Assembly (NCBI RefSeq): GCF_030123105.1
Contig: NZ_CP126095.1
Span: 3,472,001 to 3,536,000, forward strand
DNA: 64,000 nt
From: Paenibacillus sp. G2S3
GTDB lineage: Bacteria; Bacillota; Bacilli; Paenibacillales; Paenibacillaceae
Reading direction: 5' to 3'
Numbering within the stretch: position 1 is the stretch's first letter; every line of letters begins with the position of its first letter. A model generated the notes under the pieces. The model saw nothing but the letters and a program-made list of their open reading frames with translations. It did no database searches and was not told the origin of the DNA. Below are positions 46,481-57,113 of this stretch, piece after piece. A program made the translations under genes and the position numbers.

Positions 46481-47758
46481 ATGAGTAAACAAGATCAAGA
46501 GTTTTCGTGGCAAGCGGTGCCGAAAACGCAGAGAAATCATTTTGGGAAGACGTTTTCCGTCATGTTGGCATTCACTTTCTTTTCGGCAAGCATGCTGGCA
46601 GGGGGGACGTTAGGCGTCAGCTTGACATTCATGGAGTTTATTGGGATCGTACTTGCAGGTAATCTGGCACTCGGCATCTATACAGGAGCACTAGCGCATA
46701 TCGCTGCCAAAACAGGTCTTTCCACGCATTTGCTTGCAAAATATGCGTTCGGTGAAAAAGGGTCCTACCTTCCTTCTTTCCTGCTTGGCTTCACACAGGT
46801 CGGTTGGTTTGGTGTCGGTGTAGCCATGTTCGCGGTACCGGTCGCCAGAGCGATGGACTGGAATGTGTACCTTTTGATCTTCGTGTTTGGTCTCGCAATG
46901 ACGGCATCAGCCATCTTCGGCATGAAGTCGCTCGTCATTCTGGGGTATATAGCAGTTCCGGCCATTGCTATTCTCGGTGGTTACTCCGTGTTCGAAGGAG
47001 TAAACACGCTAGGTGGTCTGCAAGGGTTGCTCGATTACTCACCAACGGAGTCGCTCACCGCCGCAGCAGCATTGACCATTTGTATCGGGTCATTCATTAG
47101 CGGCGGAACGTTGACGCCCGATTTTGCCCGGTTTGCCAGAACATCCCGGCAGGCGGTTACTGCAACGGTCATTTCGTTCTTTCTAGGGAACTCACTTATG
47201 TTCCTCTTCGGTGCAGTCGGCGCAATGGCTTATAATTTGGCAGATATCTCGGAGGTCATGTTCTTGCAAGGATTGCTCATTCCCGCGATCATCGTACTGG
47301 GGCTGAACATCTGGACAACTAACGATAACGCACTTTACGCTTCCGGGCTGGGCTTTGCCAATATCACTAAAATTCCGAAAAAGTTTTTCGTTATCGTTAA
47401 CGGCATCGTGGGTACCATATTTGCCATGTGGATGTACAACAATTTCGTTGGTTTCCTGAATGTGCTGGGCGCGGCGATCCCGTCCATCGGTGCCATCATC
47501 ATCGCAGACTATTTTATTGTGAAGCGCAGAAACTATAAACCATTTGCCGACATGACTTTCAAAAATGTAAACTGGATCGCGATGGTGGCTTGGGTTATCG
47601 GCGTGGCCTTCGCCCAGCTGGCTCCAGGAATAACACCACTTAATGCACTGATTGGAACAGCGGTTGTATACACCCTGATAATGCTGATCGTTGCTAAGAA
47701 AGAATCCAATGAAAAGGGGAATAAAAATGATTATACAGAACGCAAAATTGCGGGGTAA
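46481..47758 (+). CDS. codB: Cytosine permease
   Basis: A 425-residue, 12-helix NCS1-family symporter for cytosine. Start ATG 46481 (GGGGG site before); the open frame reaches back into the attenuator hairpin and that part is not coding. Family signs: [18 protein letters not shown] at the N-terminus, [21 protein letters not shown] first helices (shortened) and the Asn-rich [18 protein letters not shown]. The stop at 47758 overlaps the codA start by 32 bases, indicating coupled translation. Regulated by the PyrR attenuator upstream. Confidence 0.95.
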   Translation: MSKQDQEFSWQAVPKTQRNHFGKTFSVMLAFTFFSASMLAGGTLGVSLTFMEFIGIVLAGNLALGIYTGALAHIAAKTGLSTHLLAKYAFGEKGSYLPSFLLGFTQVGWFGVGVAMFAVPVARAMDWNVYLLIFVFGLAMTASAIFGMKSLVILGYIAVPAIAILGGYSVFEGVNTLGGLQGLLDYSPTESLTAAAALTICIGSFISGGTLTPDFARFARTSRQAVTATVISFFLGNSLMFLFGAVGAMAYNLADISEVMFLQGLLIPAIIVLGLNIWTTNDNALYASGLGFANITKIPKKFFVIVNGIVGTIFAMWMYNNFVGFLNVLGAAIPSIGAIIIADYFIVKRRNYKPFADMTFKNVNWIAMVAWVIGVAFAQLAPGITPLNALIGTAVVYTLIMLIVAKKESNEKGNKNDYTERKIAG

Positions 47759-48995
47759 AGAAGGTTTATGGAATATTGTTGTGAAAGATGGGAAGTTTGA
47801 GCTTATCACGCAGTCAATGGAACTAACTGCGAATGAGGAAGTAATTGATGTTAACGGCTCACTTGTGCTGCCGCCGTTCATTGAACCTCATATTCACTTG
47901 GATACAACGTTAACAGCAGGTGAGCCGGAATGGAATTTGAGCGGAACACTGTTTGAAGGTATCCAGCGTTGGTCAGAACGCAAGGCCTTCCTGACGCATG
48001 AAGACGTCAAAACGCGTTCCAAAACTGCATTGAAGTGGCAGATCGCGCAGGGTATCCAGCATGTACGAACACATGTGGACGTCACCGATCCAAGCTTGAC
48101 CGCCGTAAAAGCGATGCTTGAAGTGAAAGAAGAAATGGCACCGTTCATTGACATCCAGCTTGTCGCTTTTCCACAGGAAGGTATTCACTCCTTCCCAAAT
48201 GGCGTTGAATTACTAGAAGAGTCGCTGAAAATGGGTGTTGATGTGGTGGGTGGTATTCCACACTTCGAATTCACAAGAGAATATGGCGTCGATTCAATGA
48301 AGGTTGCGTTTGACCTCGCTGAAAAATACGACCGTCTGATCGATATCCATTGCGACGAAATCGATGACGAGCAATCCCGTTTCTTGGAAGTTGTAGCCAA
48401 AGAAGCTTACGAACGCGGGCTTGGCTCCCGTACGACAGCAAGCCACACGACGGCGATGGGGTCATACAATGATGCATATACGTACAAATTGTTTAGATTA
48501 CTGAAGATGGCTGACCTAAATTTCGTCTCCAATCCTCTGGTTAACATCCATCTGCAGGGACGCTTTGACACTTATCCGAAAAGAAGAGGATTAACTCGTG
48601 TCAAAGAACTGTTGGAAGCCGGACTAAATGTATGCTTCGGTCATGATGACATCTTTGATCCATGGTATCCGCTAGGCACAGGCAACATGCTACAGGTGCT
48701 GCACATGGGCATTCATGCTTCTCAGTTGCTCGGATACGATCAAATCGTAAATTCAATCGATCTTATTACGAAAAATAGCGCAAGAACGTTGAATATCGAG
48801 GATATGTACGGCATTGAAGAAGGTAAACCTGCCAACTTTATCGTTCTTGAAGCAGAGAATGAGTATGAGACCATTCGTAAACAGGCCGGAGTACTTTATT
48901 CGTTCAGAGCCGGCCGCAAAATCGCGGAAACAAAGCCGCGGGACACTTCGATTATTCTTGAGAACGGTTCGGAAAAGATTACTTTCAATAAATAA
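47727..48995 (+). CDS. codA: Cytosine deaminase
   Basis: A 422-residue amidohydrolase-superfamily enzyme converting cytosine to uracil. Metal/active-site motifs in order: PHIHLDTTL (first His pair), [13 protein letters not shown] (His and Glu), [11 protein letters not shown], and [11 protein letters not shown] (catalytic Asp). Length and motifs fit CodA. Start ATG 47727 (AAAAGGGGA before) lies inside codB; longer in-frame starts upstream lack a site. With codB it forms a pyrimidine-salvage operon. Confidence 0.96.
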   Translation: MIIQNAKLRGKEGLWNIVVKDGKFELITQSMELTANEEVIDVNGSLVLPPFIEPHIHLDTTLTAGEPEWNLSGTLFEGIQRWSERKAFLTHEDVKTRSKTALKWQIAQGIQHVRTHVDVTDPSLTAVKAMLEVKEEMAPFIDIQLVAFPQEGIHSFPNGVELLEESLKMGVDVVGGIPHFEFTREYGVDSMKVAFDLAEKYDRLIDIHCDEIDDEQSRFLEVVAKEAYERGLGSRTTASHTTAMGSYNDAYTYKLFRLLKMADLNFVSNPLVNIHLQGRFDTYPKRRGLTRVKELLEAGLNVCFGHDDIFDPWYPLGTGNMLQVLHMGIHASQLLGYDQIVNSIDLITKNSARTLNIEDMYGIEEGKPANFIVLEAENEYETIRKQAGVLYSFRAGRKIAETKPRDTSIILENGSEKITFNK

Positions 48996-49040
48996 TCGAA
49001 TGAAGTATGTGCTGCATCAAGCAGCGTCTGCTTTTTAGCC

Positions 49041-49120
49041 AAAAATCCCTTCATGATAGTCAGGACTATAAGAGTTCATGTGATCACGAACTCTTCCTGC
49101 ATACATGGGGGGATTTTTTT
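49041..49120 (+). terminator. Branched terminator after codA
   Basis: Outer stem AAAAATCCC / GGGGATTTTT and an inner perfect stem AAGAGTTC / GAACTCTT (49071-49096) with the T run at the end; a smaller hairpin GCTGC-ATCAA-GCAGC lies at 49011-49025. The span 49121-49370 shows only A/T-rich sequence and no gene. Confidence 0.65.
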
Positions 49121-49370
49121 GATTCTTGTGTTTAGCCATTTTTCTATTGCAGGACGTTCCGGACCCAAACTCCAGTTTCACTAAGACTTTTTTCATAGCT
49201 TATTTCCAAGATTCGACCTTGTTTTCACCCACTGTATAGGCCAAAAGTATAAATTTACAACACTTTACATAAATCTATGTTTTTCCTAATCCTTATGAGA
49301 TAGCATATTAGACGAAAGCGGTGGGCAATTATGAAAAAATCCACCGATCTATATTTTAAGGAGGAAGGAT

Positions 49371-52300
49371 ATGAAGGAGAAGCATTCAGGTTGGAAAAAG
49401 AAGCTGCTAAAAAGCATGCTGGTTGCATCTGTTGCCGTACCTCTGCATTTATTCACATTCGGAGCCGGCTCGGCAATATACGCTGAGGGGCCAAGCGACC
49501 CCGCGCCATTCATTGAAGCCAAAGTGGTCAACGAGCATGCAGGCCAGAAAATTCTGTTCGACAATACCCACGCGCAGACAGCCGGAGCGGCTGACTGGGT
49601 TATCGACGGCGCTTTTTCCGACTTTGGCAATGCGCTTGCGCAGGAAGGCTATTACGTCAAGGAGCTTCGTAAGACTACTCCGATTACGCTAGGCGATCTT
49701 TCCAGCTATGACGTCTTCGTCGTGGCCGAATCTAACATTCCATATAAATCCAGCGAGCAGGCAGCCATGGCGGAATACGTGGAGAACGGCGGCAGCATCT
49801 TCTTCATCGGCGATCATTACAATGCAGACCGGAATAAGAACCGCTGGGACGGCAGCGAGGCATTCAACGGTTACCGCCGCGGAGCTTGGGACAACCCGGC
49901 CAAAGGCATGAGCACCGAAGAGGCCGGCTCCGCGACAATGCAAGGCGTGGTCAGCTCCGACTGGCTGGCGGAAGAGTTCGGCGTCCGATTCCGCTTCAAT
50001 GCGCTCGGTGACATCAACGCGACCAACATCGTGGCTCCCGATCAGGCCTTCGGTATTACATCAGGAGTATCAAGTGTAGCCATGCATGCCGGCTCCACGC
50101 TGGGAATCCTTGACCCGACCCGGGCGAAGGGCATCGTCTATCTGCCGAAAACCAACAACGCTTGGGGCAACGCGGTGGACCAAGGCGTCTACAATGGCGG
50201 CGGCGTAGCGGAAGGTCCTTACGTGGCCGTGGCGAAAAAAGGTGCCGGTAAAGCCGCCTTTATCGGCGACTCCTCTCCGGTCGAGGATGCCACGCCGAAG
50301 TATTTGCGCGAGGATACCGGTGCCAAGAAAACGACTTACGACGGCTTCAAGGAGGCTGACGATGCTGAGCTCTTGGTGAACACCGTTAACTGGCTCGCCG
50401 AACAGGAGAGCTATACGGATTTCACCCAGGTAAGTGGCCTGACGCTGGATCAGCCGACACAGCTGCATCCGTTTGAAGAGCCGTCACTTTCCACCGAACC
50501 TCAGCCAGAGCCATGGGCCGCGCCAAACGCCGGCTATAAATGGTTTGACCGTAACACCTTCAAGGCAGGTTCTTACGGCGGACCAGCGGCTACAGCAAGT
50601 GCGGTGTACAATTTCACGCACCAGACGGTGCTACCGAACGCGCAGGATTTCCAGATTCGCGTCAGCGTAGATAATCTTCCTGCCAATACCAGCGTATCAG
50701 GCTTCCAATTGGGTATCTACCAGGTGAGCAGCGGTGCCCAGATCGCCAAGATCCAGAACAGCGACGGCACTTGGCCGAGCAGCTATAATTACAGCGCCAA
50801 CTTTAGCCTGACATCAGATCTGACGGGCCATGCCTATAAAGATCTGACCGTGCAGATCAAACCGGGCACCACGGCTGCTTCCAACCTGCGGCTGCGCCAG
50901 AACGGAACGAACCTGAAGACTGAATCGGTAACGTTCGGTAACGTCCCTGCAGAACCGCTTCCGGATGAGGAAGATCCGATTCCAGCGACCGTCTCCATCG
51001 GCGAAGCCCGGACCAAGATAGTAGGATCCTTGGTGACGGTTGAGGGAGTCGTAACAACTGAGCCGGGTATTTTCGGCGGGCAAAGCTTTTATCTGCAGGA
51101 TAAGACCGGCGGTCTTTATGTCTACCAGAGCCAAAGTGGCTTCCATGCCGGCGACGCGGTTAAGGTAACAGCGTCCACGGCGCTGTATAATTCGGAGCTA
51201 GAGTTGACCGAAGTTGTGCAGATCGAGAAGGCCGGCACTGCGAAGCTGCCCGAGTCCGTTGACGTGCTGGCAGTGAACGATACCAATCAAGGTCAGCTGC
51301 TCAAGCTTAAAGACGTGACAGTGACGAATATTATCACCGCCACTCCAAGCGGTTCCTTTGAATTTGACGCCATCGCCGATGGCGGGACAAGCAATCATAT
51401 CCGGGTGGATACCCGGACGGGCATCACGAAAGACAGCTTCCCTTATGCGGAAGGACAGAAGCTCAATATTACGGGCGTAGCTGCGATCTTCAAAGACGTA
51501 TACCAACTCAAGCCTAGAAGTCTCGGAGACTTCAGCATTGTGGAAGAAGAGGTGGCTCCGGTAACGACGGCGACGCTGTCGGCGAATCCGAACGCTGCGG
51601 GCTGGTTGAACCAGCCCGTCGAAGTGACCCTGAAGGCCAACTCAGATACAGCTAAGGTTTATTACTCGCTGAACGGCGGTACGGAAGCCGTATACAGCAC
51701 TCCGTTGGCCGTAAGCAAAGACGGACGGCATACACTGACTTACCATGCGGTTTCTGGCAAGGGCAAAGCGGAAGAAACCAAGACACTGAGCCTTAATATC
51801 GACACGATTTCACCGACAGCTGAGCTTACGGAGTCCGGTCATGCGGTCGGCGATGTGGAGGAGGAAGCCCAGCTTAAGTTTGTATTGACTGCCGATGATA
51901 ACCTGTCTGGCGTGTCCTCCAAACAGCTTCTGCTGGATGGAAAACCCATTGCCGAAGGACAGACCTTGAACGCTGCGGAGCTGGGTGCCGGGTCCCATAC
52001 AGTAAACTACATCGTGATCGACGCCGCGGGAAACACTGCAGAAAAGAGCTACACGTTCCAGATTACAGGTGGAGTCACTATCGCAACTGACAAACCTGGA
52101 CAGCCAGTGTTGTCCTCAAACAGCGGCTACGGTTATGGACTCAGTGATGGCAACTTTACCGTCACTATGAACCTCTGGTGGGGCAATAACGCTACCAGCT
52201 ATAAGCTTTATGAGAATGGCACGCTGATCGATTCCAAGTCTCTGAAGGATGTATCTCCGTCCGCCCAGACGGCAAGTACAACGCTTAACGGCAAGCCGAA

Positions 52301-52667
52301 CGGCACCTATGTATACACAGTGGAGCTAACTAACAAATACGGCACAACCAAGAGCCAGCCGCTCACGGTGATGATCCGCGATGCCGCACCGGGCAAGCCG
52401 GTCCTGGCCCATGACAACTGGGACGGAGACGGCTCTTATAAAGTAACGATGAATCTATGGTGGGGCACTAATGCCACAGAGTATCGCCTTTATGAGAACG
52501 GGCAGCTGATTGACACGCAAGCGCTAAACGCCAACACGCCTTCGGCGCAGAGCGCTGCGACTGAGGTCAGCGGCCGCGCTTCCGGCGTATATGAATATCG
52601 GGCGGAGCTGGTCAATAAAGCTGGAGAGACCGTAAGTGATACCATCAAGGTAACCGTTAGCAATTAA
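49371..52667 (+). CDS. Large secreted multidomain protein with OB-fold and carbohydrate-binding-like repeats
   Basis: A 1098-residue exported protein, AGGAGG before the ATG. Order: signal peptide (1-38, GSAIYA); a GldG/ThuA-like alpha-beta domain (about 45-350; [36 protein letters not shown]); a beta-rich domain with aromatic residues (about 375-540); an OB-fold of the YhcR-like nuclease-binding type (about 550-730; [23 protein letters not shown]); a chitobiase-C-type Ig domain (about 735-815); another Ig-like unit; and two 95-residue repeats with [18 protein letters not shown] / [18 protein letters not shown] (chitinase-A-N/Fn3-like). No single family covers it. It may bind polymers such as chitin or DNA at the cell surface. 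Base composition is richer in G+C than neighbours. Confidence 0.8.
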   Translation: MKEKHSGWKKKLLKSMLVASVAVPLHLFTFGAGSAIYAEGPSDPAPFIEAKVVNEHAGQKILFDNTHAQTAGAADWVIDGAFSDFGNALAQEGYYVKELRKTTPITLGDLSSYDVFVVAESNIPYKSSEQAAMAEYVENGGSIFFIGDHYNADRNKNRWDGSEAFNGYRRGAWDNPAKGMSTEEAGSATMQGVVSSDWLAEEFGVRFRFNALGDINATNIVAPDQAFGITSGVSSVAMHAGSTLGILDPTRAKGIVYLPKTNNAWGNAVDQGVYNGGGVAEGPYVAVAKKGAGKAAFIGDSSPVEDATPKYLREDTGAKKTTYDGFKEADDAELLVNTVNWLAEQESYTDFTQVSGLTLDQPTQLHPFEEPSLSTEPQPEPWAAPNAGYKWFDRNTFKAGSYGGPAATASAVYNFTHQTVLPNAQDFQIRVSVDNLPANTSVSGFQLGIYQVSSGAQIAKIQNSDGTWPSSYNYSANFSLTSDLTGHAYKDLTVQIKPGTTAASNLRLRQNGTNLKTESVTFGNVPAEPLPDEEDPIPATVSIGEARTKIVGSLVTVEGVVTTEPGIFGGQSFYLQDKTGGLYVYQSQSGFHAGDAVKVTASTALYNSELELTEVVQIEKAGTAKLPESVDVLAVNDTNQGQLLKLKDVTVTNIITATPSGSFEFDAIADGGTSNHIRVDTRTGITKDSFPYAEGQKLNITGVAAIFKDVYQLKPRSLGDFSIVEEEVAPVTTATLSANPNAAGWLNQPVEVTLKANSDTAKVYYSLNGGTEAVYSTPLAVSKDGRHTLTYHAVSGKGKAEETKTLSLNIDTISPTAELTESGHAVGDVEEEAQLKFVLTADDNLSGVSSKQLLLDGKPIAEGQTLNAAELGAGSHTVNYIVIDAAGNTAEKSYTFQITGGVTIATDKPGQPVLSSNSGYGYGLSDGNFTVTMNLWWGNNATSYKLYENGTLIDSKSLKDVSPSAQTASTTLNGKPNGTYVYTVELTNKYGTTKSQPLTVMIRDAAPGKPVLAHDNWDGDGSYKVTMNLWWGTNATEYRLYENGQLIDTQALNANTPSAQSAATEVSGRASGVYEYRAELVNKAGETVSDTIKVTVSN

Positions 52668-52743
52668 TAAGATGAACATTCAAAACTTGAACGAAGTATT
52701 TCAAGGGCTGCATATGTAAAAATATATGTAGAATCATACGTTT

Positions 52744-52784
52744 AAAACAACCTAGGGTTCATGCCTTAGGTTGTTTTAGTTTTG
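52744..52784 (+). terminator. Terminator after the large secreted protein
   Basis: AAAACAACCTA / TAGGTTGTTTT with a short middle and a T-rich end. Confidence 0.88.
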
Positions 52785-52920
52785 ATTTCAATTCATTTAG
52801 AGAATATGGCTTGTTCATATTCCGTTCATATTGTCGTCACGAAGAGTACATCTTGCTAGATTACACTTTGAATATGTCGTCAAGGCGGCACTTCAGATAC
52901 AGGGACAAGGAAGGGAAGAG

Positions 52921-53904
52921 ATGAACGTGGCAAATATGGTGGAAATAAAAACAACTGGGACAAAGAGCCACAAGAAACGGAACCTATGGTTAAAAATAAT
53001 CGGAGGTATTATAGGGGCGCTCGTGCTGTTCATTGGCATCGTTTTTATCGTTGATACAATCAGCGACGGAGTCGAGAAAAAGAAAATCGAATCGTATGGC
53101 CAGTATGTCAAAGTGGATGGAAAAAAAATGAATGTACTCATTCAAGGCAGCGGAGAACAAACCGTTGTACTCCTTCCGGGACAAGGAACCCCGTCGCCTG
53201 CACTTGATTTCAAATTGCTGATCGATGAAATTTCCCCCAATTATAAAGTCGTGGTAGTCGAGCCTTTCGGTTATGGTTTAAGCGATAAAACAGAGAAGGA
53301 AAGAACGACGGAGAATATAGTAAGTGAGGTTCACGAAGCTTTGCAGCAACTGGGTGTTGACAGTTACATTCTAATGGGACATTCCATCGCGGGACTTTAC
53401 GGAGCGACCTATGTGAACACTTATCCGGATGAAGTTCTTGCTTTTGTCGGCATCGATAGCAGCGTTCCCAATCAACCCGGAATGGATGTCAAATTACCTT
53501 TGAAATCCATGCAGTTTCTTCAAAAATCAGGTCTGATGAGATTGTTCCAAAAAGTGAGCGGAGATCCGTATAAATCGCTTGCATTCGATGAGCATACTAA
53601 AGAGCAGATGCGTTTGATTTCGAATCAAGTCGCGAACAATCCAACGTTGATGAATGAATTGAGCCACCTCGGTTCCAATTTCAAAAATGGACAACAAGTC
53701 ACAATGCCAAATGACTTGCCGTTGCTTCTTTTCGTTCAATCGAATAATGAGCACAATAAACAGTGGATTCCACTACATGAGGAGCAAGTCAAACAATCCG
53801 CACAGGGCAAAATGATCCCGATGGAAGGTTCTCATTACCTGCATCATACAAAATACAAAGAAATCGCCGAGGAATTCAAAGCTTTCATGAAGCAAATCCA
53901 ATAG
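52921..53904 (+). CDS. Membrane-anchored alpha/beta hydrolase
   Basis: A 327-residue hydrolase starting at ATG 52921 (AAGGAAGGG before). One N-terminal helix (about 20-45; WLKIIGGIIGALVLFIGIVF, net positive flank) anchors it. The alpha/beta fold follows: VLLPGQGTPSP (oxyanion loop), the nucleophile elbow MGHSIAGLYGA, a helical lid region and the catalytic His in EGSHYLHHTK; the Asp is likely in the PLLLFVQSNNE-type strand end. Substrate is unknown; family members act on esters or peptides. It is monocistronic, with a terminator shared with the converging tetR gene. Confidence 0.87.
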   Translation: MNVANMVEIKTTGTKSHKKRNLWLKIIGGIIGALVLFIGIVFIVDTISDGVEKKKIESYGQYVKVDGKKMNVLIQGSGEQTVVLLPGQGTPSPALDFKLLIDEISPNYKVVVVEPFGYGLSDKTEKERTTENIVSEVHEALQQLGVDSYILMGHSIAGLYGATYVNTYPDEVLAFVGIDSSVPNQPGMDVKLPLKSMQFLQKSGLMRLFQKVSGDPYKSLAFDEHTKEQMRLISNQVANNPTLMNELSHLGSNFKNGQQVTMPNDLPLLLFVQSNNEHNKQWIPLHEEQVKQSAQGKMIPMEGSHYLHHTKYKEIAEEFKAFMKQIQ

Positions 53905-53919
53905 TATGGTTTGATAATT

Positions 53920-53962
53920 AAACTGCGGTGCCGAAATCGGCTCCGTGGTTTCTTTGTTTTTC
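53920..53962. terminator. Terminator between hydrolase and tetR genes
   Basis: AAACTGCGGTGCCGA / TCGGCTCCGTGGTTT, 12 of 15 base pairs, followed by a T-rich stretch. Serves two converging genes. Confidence 0.7.
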
Positions 53963-53986
53963 CATTTAAAAATACGTTTTTAAACC

Positions 53987-54622
53987 TTATTCCTGGGACA
54001 TTGGAGTATGGTATACTTCGAGACAAATCTTGGTCATTTCGTCAATGGATTTTGCAAAGTCGGATTGTATCCATTTGAGGAGAACATTATAGAGGGCCCC
54101 CGCTTTAAAGTATATTCGATACACATTCTCTTCGCTTTTGTCGTGAGCAGTAGAGAGCATCATTTCATTCAAGCAATCCAAAATCACATGATCAAACTTT
54201 GCGCTTTGAAGTGCTTTGTAGATGTTACGCTGTTGAAAAATAACTTCAAAAAGTACTTTGATAAATTTTTGAGGTTCTTTGGCTTTGCCTGTTAATTCAT
54301 TGGTGTAAGGCAAGAGTTTTTGATTAATTTCGAAAATAAGCGAATCGACCAAATCCACCAGGATCTCTTGCTTGGAGGAATAATTGTTGTAATAGGCCGT
54401 TCGAGAGACCCCTGCGCGCTTCACAATATCGGTGATGGTAATTTTGTTAAAAGGCTGTTCCTGGATCAAGAAGACTAATGCCGTGCAGATGGCTTCTCTT
54501 GTCAAACGGTTGGTTTCTTTATTGGATTGATGCTGAGAGGTATTTGGACTGTATAATTCATGATTTGAGATGACATTTCCCCTCCGTTTGTACATTCTGG
54601 TTTTCATTTCATTGTTTTTCAT
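53987..54622 (-). CDS. TetR-family regulator divergent from the M28-like gene
   Basis: A 211-residue TetR protein. HTH near the N-terminus (about 40-85: TREAICTALVFLIQEQPF, ITDIVKRAGVSRTAYYNNY-type) and a helical ligand domain. The start is uncertain: the open frame reaches 54655, but that codon is upstream of the likely transcription start and lies in the operator; ATG 54622 is the first usable one, with ATG 54607 or 54595 also possible. No strong ribosome site is seen before any. It probably represses itself and the divergent membrane peptidase gene through the palindrome at 54653. Confidence 0.82.
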   Translation of the reverse strand: MKNNEMKTRMYKRRGNVISNHELYSPNTSQHQSNKETNRLTREAICTALVFLIQEQPFNKITITDIVKRAGVSRTAYYNNYSSKQEILVDLVDSLIFEINQKLLPYTNELTGKAKEPQKFIKVLFEVIFQQRNIYKALQSAKFDHVILDCLNEMMLSTAHDKSEENVYRIYFKAGALYNVLLKWIQSDFAKSIDEMTKICLEVYHTPMSQE

Positions 54623-54643
54623 GAGTCTTTTCAATATGCTAAA

Positions 54644-54672
54644 ACCATAAGGCATTACAAATGTAATGTCAA
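54644..54672 (-). promoter_or_regulatory. tetR promoter with 16-base operator palindrome
   Basis: On the minus strand TTGACA (54672-54667), 17 bases, TATGGT (54649-54644). The spacer contains CATTACA-AA-TGTAATG (54653-54668), a perfect 7-base-arm palindrome in the gap between two divergent genes, a typical TetR operator position. Confidence 0.72.
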
Positions 54673-54703
54673 AAATTTTAGTTAGATAAAATGGGAGGGC
54701 GTC

Positions 54704-56551
54704 ATGTTAGAAAACTTATATAGACGATTGTCAGCGGTGCTGCTTTTGATCCTAGCACTCTGTGCTACATTATTTATTGGCAAAGAAACGGTAATCTCGA
54801 TTGTGACCATTATCATTTTGTTAGTGGAATTAGGCATCTCCATTTTACTTTTTAAAAAGCGAGAGAAGTTACAAGTGGTATTTATTAGTGCGATTGTGGC
54901 AGAAGGGTTATTCATACTAACAAGAGAATTTTGGCTGCTTGCCCTTTCTATCTTGCTGCTGATCGTAGCGGGCATATGGAGAGGACTTTTTGAGCAAAAG
55001 GGACACAGAAGGGTCACTCCGTTTCTAGTGGTTCGTAAAGTGTTATTCAGCATTACAGCTCTTATCGTCACTATACTTTGGGGTATTGGAATCTATACAA
55101 AACCTATTACAACTCCTGTGGCATTAGCAGCTGATGCCGCCGTGACAATCGATGAACGTAAATTGGATTCTGCAGCAGTGATGCTGAAGGATATTGAAGT
55201 GATGAATTCTTTTGGAAGCCGGACAACCGGCTCTGAGGGTCACAATCAATTTATCGCATGGCTGGAGCAGCAGGTAACGGATATGGGGCTGCAAGTATCT
55301 CGTGATCGCTATACTTTTGACCGATGGGAAGAAAAGAGCAGCTCTTTAATGATTGATCAGCAGCCAATTCATGTCTCTTCAGCTTTTCCCTATTCTGGGG
55401 AAACTGACGAAAAAGGTGTAACAGGGGAACTGGTGTATACGAAGCGTGGTGAATATGAACAGGCTAGCGGAAAAATTGCTGTCATTGAAATTGAAAATTT
55501 TAAAAATTTCCCAAGTGGAATCGTAATGAACATGCGGGATTCATCTCCAAAGGAAAGCCAAATCGCCCCAAATGAAGGCGATCTAGTCCTCACTACAGCT
55601 TTAAAAGAAGCTAAATTGGAGCAAGCGAAGGAAATGGGTGTGAAAGCTGTTGTTGTTGTCTGGAAAGGGGTATCCGACGATAAGATTGAAAAGCAGTATG
55701 TGCCTTTTACTACCGATTATGCTGGAATCCCTGCGATCTGGGTCAATGAAACGGAAGGGAAAAAGGTGATAAGTGCAGCCAAGGAGCACAAAGAAGGTAC
55801 GGTTATTTTAGAAGCGGAAATACAAAAAAATGCCCCAACAGAATCCTTTTATGTAAAAATTGACGGTAAAAATAAAGATGAAGCGATTATCGTAAATACT
55901 CATACGGATGGGATAAATGTGGTGGAGGAGAATGGTGCTGTGGGCATGCTGTCCATGATTCGTTACTTGCAGCAGGAGCAGCCGGAACGTACGATGATTT
56001 TCGCTTTTGTAACAGGGCATTTTAGATTACCTGATTTCAAAGGATCTTCTCAGGCGACTTCTACTTGGATGGAGGGGCATCGAGAGCTCTGGGATGGCGA
56101 GAACGGCCATATAAAAGCTGTAGCTGGAATTACGGTTGAGCATTTAGGCAGCATGGAGTGGAAGGACGATGATACGGGTCACTATGGTCCAACTGGACAA
56201 ATAAGTACAGAATATACCTATGCGGGTAATGAAATGATGGCAGCCATTTGGCTGAAGGCTATTGAAAAGACAGACGGCACACGTGCTGTATTATTGCGAG
56301 GACATAACAAGTTTGAGTTTGGAGAGAGTCAGCCCTTATTTGAAGCAGGGATACCAGTAATTGGCTTCATTCCAATGCCCGACTATCTGCTCGTGGATAG
56401 TGACAACAGAGAGATAGATAAATTTGATGCAAAGCTCATGCATACGCAAATTATATCGTTGCTGAAAGCGGTCAAGCTAGTGGATGCAACGGAGACAACT
56501 AAGCTTGGGAAGTCAGATGGATACTCTTTTTTCTATGGTCGTACTAAATGA
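54704..56551 (+). CDS. Membrane M28-like zinc peptidase
   Basis: A 615-residue protein. Four hydrophobic N-terminal segments (about 8-30, 32-50, 57-92, 108-130) are followed by an extracellular M28-like domain (from about 170). HTDGINVVEENGAVG is the counterpart of the metal-binding H-x-D and the E-E pair of M28 aminopeptidases, and later HFRLPDFKGSS and EHLGSMEW segments fit the family; the usual Asp bridging ligand in NDNASG is replaced here, so metal binding may differ. A region resembling a PA insert (KRGEYEQASGKIAVIEIENF) interrupts the domain. GGGAGGG precedes the ATG. Divergent tetR suggests substrate-induced expression. Confidence 0.82.
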   Translation: MLENLYRRLSAVLLLILALCATLFIGKETVISIVTIIILLVELGISILLFKKREKLQVVFISAIVAEGLFILTREFWLLALSILLLIVAGIWRGLFEQKGHRRVTPFLVVRKVLFSITALIVTILWGIGIYTKPITTPVALAADAAVTIDERKLDSAAVMLKDIEVMNSFGSRTTGSEGHNQFIAWLEQQVTDMGLQVSRDRYTFDRWEEKSSSLMIDQQPIHVSSAFPYSGETDEKGVTGELVYTKRGEYEQASGKIAVIEIENFKNFPSGIVMNMRDSSPKESQIAPNEGDLVLTTALKEAKLEQAKEMGVKAVVVVWKGVSDDKIEKQYVPFTTDYAGIPAIWVNETEGKKVISAAKEHKEGTVILEAEIQKNAPTESFYVKIDGKNKDEAIIVNTHTDGINVVEENGAVGMLSMIRYLQQEQPERTMIFAFVTGHFRLPDFKGSSQATSTWMEGHRELWDGENGHIKAVAGITVEHLGSMEWKDDDTGHYGPTGQISTEYTYAGNEMMAAIWLKAIEKTDGTRAVLLRGHNKFEFGESQPLFEAGIPVIGFIPMPDYLLVDSDNREIDKFDAKLMHTQIISLLKAVKLVDATETTKLGKSDGYSFFYGRTK

Positions 56552-56601
56552 TAGTGGCAGTTCAAGATTTGTCATGAAGAAGATGACATTAGTTTTAATT
56601 C

Positions 56602-56635
56602 AAAACACTGATGATTTGAGTCAGTGTTTTTTTGT
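56602..56635 (+). terminator. Terminator after the M28-like gene
   Basis: AAAACACTGA / TCAGTGTTTT perfect 10-base stem followed by T bases. Confidence 0.9.
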
Positions 56636-56888
56636 TGCAAAGGGAGTATATATTAGGGATTAAGATAAAAAAATATCGGTTTTAATTAACATCGAGATAG
56701 GAGGAGACTTCTGACATCACATATATGCTAATGAATCAATAGCTCCTTCGGGTGATTTTTGTGTTATTCACTGAGTTGTCAGAAAGATTTGACCCTTTCT
56801 TGAACGTTTAGGGATTAAGAGATGTCAGTGATTGAATTACTTGAAATTTAAGATAAGATAATTTTAATCATTGGGTCACGTTATTAAT

Positions 56889-56938
56889 TTGACTGCTCAG
56901 TATCAGGTAAATAGGCTAGCCAACTTTTGCTTTGTGAA
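56889..56938 (+). promoter_or_regulatory. Candidate cyd promoter with possible Rex half-site
   Basis: TTGACT (56889-56894), 17 bases, TAGGCT (56912-56917), about 197 bases before cydA. TTGTGAA (56932-56938), the left half of the Rex consensus TTGTGAANNNNTTCACAA, follows; the right half is only partly matched (TTCTCTT). The remaining leader, to 57113, has no other signal I can support. Rex repression of cyd genes by NADH/NAD ratio is known in Gram-positives; here it is a weak match. Confidence 0.45.
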
Positions 56939-57113
56939 ATTTTTCTCTTTTTACATAGCAAAGAACGAGGAACGTCATACTAAAACCAACAGGCAACGAT
57001 GTCGCTGAGCCCCGCTAAACCTGATATTGAATGCAGCCCAAGAATTAGCCGTCCTAATCATAAGCATCAACTTATGACGAAAAATGAACAGAGTTTGAAG
57101 GGAGCAGTAAAGA

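Noticed and set aside
47192..47881. A 229-codon open frame on the minus strand
   Set aside because: It lies antisense over codB and the start of codA, which have clear family motifs; its peptide is low-complexity and has no start signal.
54623..54655. A longer start for the TetR protein at 54655
   Set aside because: That codon lies inside the operator and upstream of the likely transcription start deduced from the TTGACA-TATGGT pair.
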